Assembly (NCBI GenBank): GCA_011049365.1
Contig: DSBD01000052.1
Coordinates: forward strand, 1-8,827
Length of the DNA: 8,827 bases
Reading direction: 5' to 3'
Origin: Candidatus Vogelbacteria bacterium
GTDB lineage: Bacteria; Patescibacteriota; Minisyncoccia; Phycocordibacterales; XYD1-FULL-46-19
Shown here: positions 1-5,946 of the stretch, in pieces
Numbering within the stretch: position 1 is the stretch's first letter
Layout of the letters: every line of letters begins with the position of its first letter
Program-made: the position numbers and the translations under genes
Notes under the pieces: model-generated
The model's database searches: none
What the model was told of the DNA's origin: nothing
The model's input: only the letters and a program-made list of their open reading frames with translations

Positions 1-10
1 AGAATAGTCT

Positions 11-1158
11 ATGCTTATACTCGGCATAGAGACAAGTTGTGATGAAACTGCTTTAGGGCTCTTATTGGCCGAAGGTGAATTATTTAAACCCACCTTCTCT
101 ATTATTGGAGAAAAAATATCTTCCCAAACTGAAATTCTGCTCCTTGGGGTGGAGTAGTTCCTAATTTAGCTAAAAGAGAACATAATAAAAATCTTTTGCC
201 TTTGTTAGACGAATTAATTAAGGAAACGAAAAATCTAGAAAAAGAAATAGTTGTTCTAAGTCAAGAAGAAAAGAAAGAAATCCAAAATATTTTAAGTCGT
301 GAAGAAAAAACAGCCGAACTTTTGCTTGCTTGGCTAGAAAAAAATCCTAAACCTAAAATTGACTTAATTGCTGTAACCAGTGGCCCCGGACTAGAACCGG
401 CTTTGTGGGCTGGCATAAATTTCGCCAAGGCTTTATCAATTGCTTGGCAAATACCTATAATTGGCGCTAATCATTTGGTCGGTCATCTTTTTTCACCTTG
501 GCTAGCCGGTCATAATCCCCAATTTCCTTTTTTAGGACTTATTATAAGTGGGGGTCATACCGAACTAGCTATTATTCGTTCTTTTACTGATTATCAAATT
601 ATTGGCAGTACTAGAGATGATGCTATTGGTGAAGCTTTTGACAAAGTGGCTCGACTTTTAGGACTGCCCTACCCGGGCGGACCGGCTATTTCTGAGTTAG
701 CTAAAAAGAATAAGACCAGGAAAGAAATATTTAATCTGCCCAGACCAATGATCAATAGCCAAGATTTTGATTTTTCTTTTTCCGGTCTCAAAACAGCTGT
801 TCTTTATATAATCAAGAAGAAAGAAAAATTAGATGAAAAAGAAAAAATAGCAATGGCTGATGGATTTGAAAAAGCGGTCGGTGATATTTTAGCTAAAAAG
901 GCAATTAATGCTTTAGAAAAGTATAATTTGAAGACTTTAGTTGTTGGAGGTGGAGTTAGTGCTAATTCTGCCTTAAGAGAAATATTGAAAGAAAAACTAA
1001 CTAATTATAATAATAAAACAAAAATATATTTCCCGGAGACTAAATATTCTACCGATAATGCTTTAATGATTGCCCAAGCCGGTTATTTCAAATTTTTGAA
1101 AGATGGTCAAGATAATTTGGATAAATTAATAGCTAATGGAAATTTATCTTTGAAATAA
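11..1158 (+). CDS. tsaD: TsaD, tRNA t6A37 threonylcarbamoyltransferase, with an apparent 1-base frameshift
   Basis: TsaD (Kae1/Gcp/YgjD family) transfers the threonylcarbamoyl group from threonylcarbamoyl-AMP to A37 of ANN-decoding tRNAs, working with TsaB and TsaE. The ATG at 11 opens with LGIETSCDETA, the family's N-terminal ATPase-fold motif. That frame runs to TAG at 155-157, while the rest of the protein continues in another frame. Restoring one base after C137 (CT to CAT) gives the expected SSQTEIHAPWGGVVP and a protein of about 382 residues. Later landmarks are all present: GPGLEPAL, the metal-binding NHLVGH, ISGGHTEL, DDAIGEAFDKVARLLGLPYPGGP, FSFSGLKTA, GGGVSANSALR and STDNALMIAQ. The length exceeds the usual ~340 because of a charged insertion (about positions 220-360) before IDLIAVTSGPGL. 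No slippery heptamer is visible at the shift, so it is either a consensus error or a real lesion. If the shift is real, TTG at 196 could only give an N-terminally truncated product. Confidence 0.93.
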
Positions 1159-1171
1159 AGATATTTTAAGG

Positions 1172-1177
1172 TAAAAT
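1172..1177 (+). promoter_or_regulatory. Possible -10 box for the PrsW-family gene
   Basis: TAAAAT lies 13 bases before the ATG at 1191, in the 32-base gap after tsaD. It would give a leader of only about 7 bases. No convincing -35 or Shine-Dalgarno sequence is seen, so co-transcription with tsaD is equally possible. Confidence 0.3.
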
Positions 1178-1190
1178 TAATTAAAAAGAT

Positions 1191-1970
1191 ATGCCTTACC
1201 AAGCTGAAATAATTAATTTAGTTCTTAGTGTTATTGCCGGTTTTTTACCCGCTATTTTTTGGTTGTGGTTTTGGTTAAAACAAGATAAAAAAAAGCCTGA
1301 GCCCAAGAGAATACTTTTAAAAACATTTTTCTTTGGAGCTGTGATGGTTTTTTTGGCAACTATGATTCAGAAATCTCTAAATGATGTTTCTTTCTTTCAG
1401 AAAGCGGGGCAAAAAATATCCCTAATTATCAGTTCGGGCTTCTCATTAAAAGACATTCAAGACGAAAGTCTTATTAAAATTCTTTTCCTAGCCTTTTTTG
1501 TTTGGGCTTTAATTGAAGAAGTGTTGAAATTTCTAGCTGCTAAAATTGCCGCTTTTGATAGTCAATATTTTGATGAACCAATTGATGCTATGATTTATCT
1601 TATTACCGCTGCTTTGGGTTTTGCGGCTATGGAAAATACTCTTCATTTCTTTACTGATTTTCACTACCCGGCCATATTAATCACCGGTAATCTTCGTTTT
1701 CTGGGCGCTACTTTAGTTCATGCCGTTTCTTCAGCTATTGTTGGTGGCTTTATCGCCCTAAACTTCTGTAAATCACCTGAAAAAAGAGAGGCTTTTGTTT
1801 GGCTTGGTTTATTCTTTGCTACTTTATTGCATACACTATTTAATTTGTTTATAATCATAACCAGTGGTAGTGGTCAATACTTTTTGACTTATCTTTCTCT
1901 TTGGGTAATCGCTGTATTTTTAATCTGGTTTTTTGAGAAAGTAAAAGTTATCACTTGCTCTAATAATTAA
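1191..1970 (+). CDS. PrsW-family intramembrane metalloprotease
   Basis: A polytopic membrane protein of 259 residues with all the PrsW-family signatures. Transmembrane segment 1 (about 8-30) is followed by the charged QDKKKPEPKR cytoplasmic stretch, typical of the family's first loop. EEVLK (Glu109, Glu110, Lys113) and MEN (Glu148, Asn149) are the glutamate motifs. HAVSSAIVGG contains His177, and LHTLFN gives His214 and Asn218. In Bacillus PrsW cleaves the anti-sigma factor RsiW within the membrane. The family sits in the Abi/CAAX-protease superfamily (PF13367). No anti-sigma factor is encoded here, so the substrate is unknown. The gene starts 32 bases after tsaD and ends 18 bases before hsp20, all on the same strand. 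Family assignment is firm; physiological role is not. Confidence 0.9.
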   Translation: MPYQAEIINLVLSVIAGFLPAIFWLWFWLKQDKKKPEPKRILLKTFFFGAVMVFLATMIQKSLNDVSFFQKAGQKISLIISSGFSLKDIQDESLIKILFLAFFVWALIEEVLKFLAAKIAAFDSQYFDEPIDAMIYLITAALGFAAMENTLHFFTDFHYPAILITGNLRFLGATLVHAVSSAIVGGFIALNFCKSPEKREAFVWLGLFFATLLHTLFNLFIIITSGSGQYFLTYLSLWVIAVFLIWFFEKVKVITCSNN

Positions 1971-1982
1971 TAATGATAAAAT
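1955..1982 (+). promoter_or_regulatory. Promoter of hsp20, predicting a leaderless mRNA
   Basis: TTGCTC (1955-1960), a 16-bp spacer and an extended -10, TGaTAAAAT (-10 hexamer 1977-1982). Six bases separate the -10 from the ATG at 1989, so transcription should begin at or next to the start codon. No CIRCE or other heat-shock operator is visible. The -35 is weak (3 of 6 matches). Confidence 0.55.
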
Positions 1983-1988
1983 ATAACT

Positions 1989-2447
1989 ATGCCTAAAGAT
2001 AAAAGATCATTTTTTGAAAGATTAACCGGAACAATTTCTGTGTCAGAGGACAAAGAATTTAATCAACCAACAGAAGTTAAAAAAAAGGATAAGGAGGAAG
2101 ATTCTTGGGTTGAAGAAGAAGGAGAATTGGCAGTTGATGTTTTTCAAACTAATAATGAAATTATAATTCAAGCAATGATTGCCGGTGTTAAACCGGAAGA
2201 TTTGAACATCGCCATTACTAGAGAGATAGTTACCATCAAGGGACGACGAGATAAAGGATATCGAGTTAATGAAGAAGATTGTTTCCAAAAAGAACTCTAT
2301 TGGGGAGCATTTTCCAGAACAATCCTTTTGCCGGCCGAGATAGAAACTGATGAAGCTGAAGCTATTGAAAAATATGGGCTTTTGGTAATCAGATTACCCA
2401 AGATAGATAAAAATAAAACTCAGCATCTTAAAGTCAAATCGGCTTAG
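1989..2447 (+). CDS. Hsp20/alpha-crystallin small heat-shock protein
   Basis: A 152-residue ATP-independent holdase chaperone. A short variable, charged N-terminal arm (about 1-45, rich in K/E) precedes the alpha-crystallin domain, from about ELAVDVFQTNNEIIIQAMIAGVKPEDLNIAI through VTIKGRR and FQKELYWGAFSRTILLP. The domain's signature end, A-x(3)-KYGLLVIRLPK, is present at about 125-140. The tail is KTQHLKVKSA; a classical IxI tail motif is not obvious. Length is typical for a bacterial Hsp20. The start is supported by the -10 box six bases upstream; no Shine-Dalgarno sequence is present. The gene ends at a convergent junction with the minus-strand block. Confidence 0.93.
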   Translation: MPKDKRSFFERLTGTISVSEDKEFNQPTEVKKKDKEEDSWVEEEGELAVDVFQTNNEIIIQAMIAGVKPEDLNIAITREIVTIKGRRDKGYRVNEEDCFQKELYWGAFSRTILLPAEIETDEAEAIEKYGLLVIRLPKIDKNKTQHLKVKSA

Positions 2448-2459
2448 TTTTATATAGCC

Positions 2460-2539
2460 CCTCGGGACAAGCCCTGAGGTAATAAAGGAGCTCGCTTCGC
2501 TCGCATAGCTGTGTGGCAAGTCGCACAGTATTGGACTGT
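2460..2539. repeat. Convergent spacer with three small hairpins and a repeat core
   Basis: The spacer between hsp20 and the convergent amidohydrolase gene holds CCTCGGG/CCTGAGG (2460-2466/2473-2479, one G-U pair when read on the plus strand), then CGCTTCGCTC (2493-2502), then CTGTGTG/CGCACAG (2509-2515/2522-2528), then ACAGT/ACTGT (2525-2529/2535-2539). None has a following T-tract, so these are not clean intrinsic terminators, though the first may help end hsp20 mRNA. The CGCTTCGCTC and GTATTGGACT words recur near 8740-8811. Confidence 0.55.
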
Positions 2540-2554
2540 ATTAGTTCTTCATGC

Positions 2555-3316
2555 TTATAAATATTTAATACTAGTAGTTAGTATTTTTTCTATTTTTTCT
2601 ATTTCTCTATCAGTAGTTAAAAGTTTATTGTTTATATCTAAACCAATATCTTCTATTCTTTCATCTTTGGCTAGATTATAAAAAATACCTCCCCCAACCA
2701 CCGACATTCCCCAAGGTTTATTATCACCTATTGTCAATTCTGTCTGATTTTTTAATTCATTAATAAATTTTTTAGCGATTTTTGTCTGATTATGAACAAC
2801 GCCAATATCTACATTCCTAATTTCTCCGTTATATTTAGGATAGAAAGAATGAATTTGAAAAATATATACTTGGGAAAATTTTTTTAATAATTTTTCAACA
2901 AGTTTTTCAGTTTCTAGAAGATAAGGTTTAATATATTTACCCCAACGTTTTTTTTCTTCTAAAATATTATTACCAGGAATAGGAATTAAATACTCTTTAT
3001 TGTCTTTTTCTACTAGTAAATCAGTCTTGAGACAAGCGCTATGATAGGTATTGCAATTTTTGATATCTATGTCCAGGTTGCGGTTAGCATCAATTAATAA
3101 TCTTGAAAATTGAGGATAAATTAAGCTAGCTTTTAAACTCTTAAATAGTTTTTTCGCAAGATCCAGAGAATTAGGATCATATAGATCTTTACTATTCTTT
3201 AATTCTTCTTTACTTAAACCCAAGTCTAAATATTCGGGAGGAATAAAATCTGAAGCATGTTCGCAAGTTAATATATAAGGAGATTTTAAATTAATATATG
3301 ATTTATGATATTTCAT
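2555..3316 (-). CDS. N-formylglutamate amidohydrolase family protein
   Basis: A predicted cytoplasmic hydrolase of about 253 residues from ATG 3316. It matches the N-formylglutamate amidohydrolase family (PF05013; HutG-like, zinc peptidase fold). Visible motifs are SPYILTCEHASDFIP near the N-terminus (the family has a His-Ser/Ala loop here), DPNSLDLAKKL, SRLLIDANRNLD (family R-x-x-D-x-N-R), FQIHSFYP (His-Ser motif) and DIGVVHNQ. The canonical enzyme hydrolyses N-formyl-L-glutamate, but no histidine-degradation genes are here and the family also contains uncharacterised amidohydrolases, so the substrate is open. An in-frame GTG at 3370 would add 18 hydrophobic residues, but that stretch is the terminator-like hairpin behind the ATP-grasp gene, so I prefer 3316. 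It follows the ATP-grasp gene on the same strand and may be expressed by readthrough. Confidence 0.75.
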   Translation of the reverse strand: MKYHKSYINLKSPYILTCEHASDFIPPEYLDLGLSKEELKNSKDLYDPNSLDLAKKLFKSLKASLIYPQFSRLLIDANRNLDIDIKNCNTYHSACLKTDLLVEKDNKEYLIPIPGNNILEEKKRWGKYIKPYLLETEKLVEKLLKKFSQVYIFQIHSFYPKYNGEIRNVDIGVVHNQTKIAKKFINELKNQTELTIGDNKPWGMSVVGGGIFYNLAKDERIEDIGLDINNKLLTTDREIEKIEKILTTSIKYL

Positions 3317-3326
3317 AATGATATGA

Positions 3327-3370
3327 GATAAAAGAAGTGGCAGGACTACTCTCAAAAAGAGTAGCCCCAC
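3327..3370 (-). terminator. Terminator-like hairpin between the ATP-grasp and amidohydrolase genes
   Basis: Read on the minus strand, GTGG, CC, CTACTCT form a bulged stem with AGAGTAG, GG, CCAC around a TTTTG loop (plus-strand 3337-3370; core arms 3346-3352 and 3358-3364, perfect). It is followed by TTCTTTTATC. It begins 7 bases after the ATP-grasp stop codon. The T-tract is interrupted, so partial readthrough into the amidohydrolase is plausible. Confidence 0.55.
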
Positions 3371-3377
3371 CTTTAAG

Positions 3378-4631
3378 CTATCGAGTCAATTTTAATTTAG
3401 CTTGATGCATAACTCGAAGAGCTTGTTGATAAGAGTGAGTAATGGATACTAAATAACAATAACCGCTCGTGGCTAAACAACCAACAGTAATTGGAATAAC
3501 ACCTTCTTCTTGAGAAAAGTCAAAAAGGGTATTTCCCAATTTGTTTTGTAAGGAAGTAAAATCTGTTATACCAACTAGATCAACTCGATGAACCATAAAG
3601 CAGTTGTTAGATGAATATCCGGAAGACATCAGAGAACGACGTATTTCTTGAACATAGGAAGAAAAAGTAAGTCGAGCATTACACTCTAACACAAATCTCT
3701 CTTTTTCAAGACGTAAGCAATCAAAATTAATCGTTCCCGTTAGACGAGGATTATCTTTTAGAACTATCTTGTAAAGTTTGGCAGTCTCTCTACTTAGCCA
3801 CAAAAGATCCTCATCGGTAACTTGCGGTAAATCACCAATAACAAAGCCATCAAAAGATATTGTCTGCCCATTAAGACAACATTGCTGTTCAGTAAACCAC
3901 TGATCAATTATTTGACCATCAAAAAATTGAGTTATTACCGACATTGGTAAATGTCCAGAACCCAGTGATCTCTCGACTATCGTCCCAGCAGGTATACCAT
4001 GATAATCACGAAAATGATAAGCAGTTTCTATATTGTTACCAAAAAACATCCCCTGACCAGAAGCCCAAAGTGGCCTTTTAATAACCACTTCTGGATAACT
4101 TTCTAGTATGGTAACAACTGCCAAAAGCAAATCATTCTCACTATCAATGATATAGTGTTCAGGAAACAAGTGTCTTAAGCCCTCATCTTTTGCTCTAGAG
4201 CGCAGATGAGCTTTATTATTCCAAAAATCAGCCAACTCGGGTGGATGAGAAACCGTGTCAGACCAATTAAGGCCCAAGCACTTCAAAAAGTCTGCTTCTA
4301 CTTTATCTCGGGTACAGAAAAATTCTATCTTATACCCCTCTTTCTTAACCAATTGAACTATTCTTGAGCTCAATGCTTTATCCTTAGTAATCGCTTGATA
4401 GAGATCACCATCAGATGAAGTTTGGACAAGGATAAGTTCGTCGGGACCCAATCCTAACCGTCGGTAATAACCAGCAGTCTGTCTTAATAATACCGGGTTA
4501 TGACAATCAGCAATTATGGTCAAACCACCACAATCCGTCATCGCTCTGGTGGAATAAGCTTCTATACCAGAAAAAGTAAAACCCGGTAAAGCAGCCATGG
4601 GGTTATGTATCCTAATCTTCTTGCTGTTCAT
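3378..4631 (-). CDS. ATP-grasp domain ligase with N-terminal pre-ATP-grasp-like region
   Basis: A 417-residue soluble protein. The C-terminal part is an ATP-grasp fold: VVIKRPLWASGQGM (Lys185 and the glycine-rich loop at 191-194) for nucleotide binding, GTIVERSL (Glu220), and the metal-binding end TINFDCLRL...FVLECNAR (Asp304, Glu316, Asn318, Arg320). Residues 1-150 precede the ATP-grasp core and resemble the pre-ATP-grasp region of PGM1-like peptide ligases; this part is a weaker call. ATP-grasp enzymes join a carboxylate to an amine (or similar nucleophile) through an acyl-phosphate; the substrates cannot be read from sequence. The start is fixed by a strong Shine-Dalgarno, GAGGAG at 4644-4639, seven bases before the ATG. 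That is rare in this window. A long leader with a Phe-type attenuator precedes it. The next gene downstream is an amidohydrolase, suggesting a make/break or processing pair. Confidence 0.8.
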   Translation of the reverse strand: MNSKKIRIHNPMAALPGFTFSGIEAYSTRAMTDCGGLTIIADCHNPVLLRQTAGYYRRLGLGPDELILVQTSSDGDLYQAITKDKALSSRIVQLVKKEGYKIEFFCTRDKVEADFLKCLGLNWSDTVSHPPELADFWNNKAHLRSRAKDEGLRHLFPEHYIIDSENDLLLAVVTILESYPEVVIKRPLWASGQGMFFGNNIETAYHFRDYHGIPAGTIVERSLGSGHLPMSVITQFFDGQIIDQWFTEQQCCLNGQTISFDGFVIGDLPQVTDEDLLWLSRETAKLYKIVLKDNPRLTGTINFDCLRLEKERFVLECNARLTFSSYVQEIRRSLMSSGYSSNNCFMVHRVDLVGITDFTSLQNKLGNTLFDFSQEEGVIPITVGCLATSGYCYLVSITHSYQQALRVMHQAKLKLTR

Positions 4632-4638
4632 ATTAATT

Positions 4639-4644
4639 CTCCTC
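4639..4644 (-). promoter_or_regulatory. Ribosome binding site of the ATP-grasp gene
   Basis: GAGGAG on the minus strand with a 7-base spacer to ATG 4631. It is one of only two clear Shine-Dalgarno sequences in the window. It makes sense here because the gene has a leader of about 225 bases, whereas several neighbours look leaderless. Confidence 0.8.
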
Positions 4645-4678
4645 TTATCTTTCTATCAAAGACCAAAACCAAGTCCGT

Positions 4679-4695
4679 GTTTCCCCTTTGGAAAC
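4679..4695 (-). repeat. 6-bp hairpin in the leader
   Basis: GTTTCC (4679-4684) and GGAAAC (4690-4695) form a perfect stem with a 5-base loop. It lies between the longer leader hairpin and the ribosome binding site. No T-tract follows, so it is not a terminator. Confidence 0.55.
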
Positions 4696-4732
4696 CGGAA
4701 GCTTTATTTAAAGTATTTAAATATAGCTTCCG
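4696..4732 (-). repeat. 17-bp near-perfect hairpin in the leader
   Basis: Arms 4696-4712 and 4716-4732 are complementary at 16 of 17 positions around a 3-base loop. The stem has a GC-rich base (CGGAAGC/GCTTCCG) and an A/T-rich top. It lies downstream of the attenuator terminator and upstream of the ribosome binding site, so it would be present only in read-through mRNA. Without a T-tract it is not a terminator. It could protect the 5' end after processing, act as a second control element, or be an operator at DNA level. Confidence 0.75.
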
Positions 4733-4738
4733 ACTACC

Positions 4739-4766
4739 AAAAAACAAAAAACCCGCCTCGGGCGGG
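4739..4766 (-). terminator. Intrinsic terminator of the attenuator
   Basis: On the minus strand CCCGCC (4766-4761), loop CGA, GGCGGG (4757-4752), then six T, one G, six T (4751-4739). This is a textbook Rho-independent terminator placed about 110 bases before the ATP-grasp ATG, inside its leader. It also has a T-rich flank on the plus strand (4768-4775), so it could work in both directions. Confidence 0.85.
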
Positions 4767-4857
4767 GTTGTTTTTGTATTAATTCAAAGATTTAAACAAC
4801 GCCGCCTTCGGAACGGGTAAAAAAGAAAAAGAAAGTATTGTTTAATAATATATCCAT
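4761..4857 (-). promoter_or_regulatory. Phe leader-peptide transcription attenuator (antiterminator region)
   Basis: Segment 2, GGCGGCGTTGTTT (4806-4794), can pair with segment 3, AAACAACCCCGCC (4773-4761), at 12 of 13 positions. Segment 3 contains the 5' arm of the terminator, so the two structures exclude each other. Segment 2 also forms a weaker hairpin with the preceding CCG-TT-CC (about 4816-4802), the expected 1:2 protector. The leader ORF stop codon overlaps the end of segment 2. A ribosome stalled on the Phe codons (4833-4819) would leave segment 2 free and allow readthrough; one reaching the stop would cover segment 2 and cause termination. This matches the logic of enterobacterial pheA and pheST attenuators. 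The mechanism is inference; the pairings are seen directly. Confidence 0.75.
4792..4857 (-). CDS. Leader peptide with five consecutive phenylalanines
   Basis: A 21-codon ORF starting at ATG 4857 and ending at TAA 4794-4792. It reads MDILLNNT, five Phe (codons TTC TTT TTC TTT TTT), then TRSEGGVV. The start lies exactly six bases after the -10 box, the same geometry as hsp20 and the 8236 gene, so it is predicted to be translated from a leaderless transcript. The mixed TTC/TTT codons sit in a 16-base pyrimidine tract. The peptide should have no function beyond sensing charged tRNA-Phe. By itself such a short ORF would be weak evidence; its placement between a strong promoter and an antiterminator/terminator pair is what supports it. 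Confidence 0.72.
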   Translation of the reverse strand: MDILLNNTFFFFFTRSEGGVV

Positions 4858-4863
4858 ATTTTT

Positions 4864-4891
4864 ATCCTAACAGAAATAATATTTTTGTCAA
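4864..4891 (-). promoter_or_regulatory. Strong sigma70-type promoter of the attenuator leader
   Basis: A perfect TTGACA (4891-4886), a 16-bp spacer and an extended -10, TGtTAGGAT (hexamer 4869-4864). The start of transcription is predicted at about 4857, the A of the leader-peptide ATG. This is the best -35 match seen in the window. Confidence 0.75.
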
Positions 4892-4939
4892 AATGTGGAA
4901 TTATACAACTCTGCTCGAACATTTTTTGAACGGAACTGA

Positions 4940-5023
4940 CCGCCTCCGCTTCGCTCCGGCGGAACGCTCGGGCGCGGCGGAATTCCCCCCACACCCCCCT
5001 TCCGCCGCGCCCTCGCGGGAGGC
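4940..5023. repeat. GC-rich compound inverted repeat
   Basis: An island of very high G+C in an AT-rich window. A perfect 13-bp inverted repeat (4970-4982 and 5000-5012, GGGCGCGGCGGAA and its complement) encloses a 17-base C-rich loop. To its left CCGCC/GGCGG (4940-4944/4958-4962) encloses CGCTTCGCTC (4947-4956). Outer arms GCCTCC/GGAGGC (4942-4947/5018-5023) could close a three-way junction instead of the left stem. It lies between the leader promoter and the end of the transglutaminase-like gene. On the plus strand it is followed by AAAATTTTTT, so it might terminate plus-strand transcription, but no plus-strand gene ends there. Confidence 0.75.
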
Positions 5024-5043
5024 CAAAATTTTTTCGTCGCCAA

Positions 5044-5943
5044 TTACAATAATGAACCTGTAAGCAGACGAAAATCTTTGTCAGTTTCCCAAATTTTTAC
5101 CAATTTGTCAAAGTTTTCGTCTGGCTTCTGCATGAGCCGAGCAAGGCCATCAATTTTCTTAAAATCTTCTTCAGTGAGATTATCAAACTTTTTTGGGTCT
5201 CCATATTTTGTTCCGTGGAGATAGATAATCTCACTGTTCATTAATGAATGAAAATCGTAGAAAAGCGACCAAACAACTACAATCTTACCACGATAACCAC
5301 CGGCATTGTGGAAGTGTTGCGGTTCAATTTTTCCGGCGCGGATACCGAGCCATGCGTTAGCAGGAAAATCGAATTTTCCGTCGGGCATATCATAGGGATC
5401 AAAATTTTGATCCAAACTTAAACTTCCGTCAACATCAATAGTTATCCAACGATTTTCCTGCTCGCTCCAATACTGATTTATCCAATGATCAGTGCTTACA
5501 TCGCCAAGTTCTTCACCCATATCAAAATAGGGCGCATTGCCAGCGCGAACCCGCGCCGGGATTCCCTTTGATTTCAAAATACTTGCCACCATTATGGCGA
5601 CAAAGCGACAAGTTAAAACTAACTTGTCTTTTGGTTCGCGGTCATTTACAAAACCTCTTTTATCTCGCCGATAAAGTTCGGCGAGCATTGCGGCGGCAGT
5701 AACTAAAATGTCGTCCTCTGGTTGTCGCCACCATGGGACTTTCGTCATGTCGCCGAACTTTAGATCGGCATTAGTGTCAGTGTTTCTAGCCGCAAGAGTT
5801 GTACGGTGAATAAAATTTTTACGAACCAAAAGACCAATTTCCCGAATATCATCGGGCAAATCATTTTTCAACTTTTCCTGATATAGACCAGGATAGGTGT
5901 AAGTGCCAAATTCAAGAAAATGTTTTAAGATTTTTTCATTCAT
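5044..5943 (-). CDS. Transglutaminase-like superfamily protein
   Basis: A 299-residue protein with a papain-like transglutaminase core (PF01841 type). The catalytic triad is visible: Cys112 in VLTCRFVAIMVASILKSKGIPARV, His153 in STDHWINQYW, and Asp170 in RWITIDVDG. The spacing and the GIPAR motif after the Cys helix are typical. Such proteins are usually proteases or amidases acting on peptides rather than true cross-linkers. No signal peptide or membrane segment is seen, so it should be cytoplasmic. It is the last gene of a three-gene unit, starting 3 bases after the DinB-like stop, and so is likely translationally coupled. The unit looks somewhat richer in G+C than its neighbours. Substrate unknown. 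Confidence 0.85.
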   Translation of the reverse strand: MNEKILKHFLEFGTYTYPGLYQEKLKNDLPDDIREIGLLVRKNFIHRTTLAARNTDTNADLKFGDMTKVPWWRQPEDDILVTAAAMLAELYRRDKRGFVNDREPKDKLVLTCRFVAIMVASILKSKGIPARVRAGNAPYFDMGEELGDVSTDHWINQYWSEQENRWITIDVDGSLSLDQNFDPYDMPDGKFDFPANAWLGIRAGKIEPQHFHNAGGYRGKIVVVWSLFYDFHSLMNSEIIYLHGTKYGDPKKFDNLTEEDFKKIDGLARLMQKPDENFDKLVKIWETDKDFRLLTGSLL

Positions 5944-5946
5944 ATT

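Noticed and set aside
2043..2288. An 81-codon minus-strand open frame inside hsp20
   Set aside because: It is a shadow of the conserved alpha-crystallin gene, with Phe/Ile-rich low-complexity translation.
4597..4820. Two plus-strand open frames of 61 and 71 codons across the ATP-grasp leader
   Set aside because: Their sequence is dictated by the hairpins and terminator of the minus-strand leader; they have low-complexity Lys/Phe content and no promoter or ribosome binding site.
4632..4857. T-box riboswitch in the ATP-grasp leader
   Set aside because: A tRNA-sensing T-box would explain amino-acid control, but the conserved T-box antiterminator bulge (AGGGTGGNACCGCG-like) and a specifier loop are absent. 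The leader-peptide model fits better.
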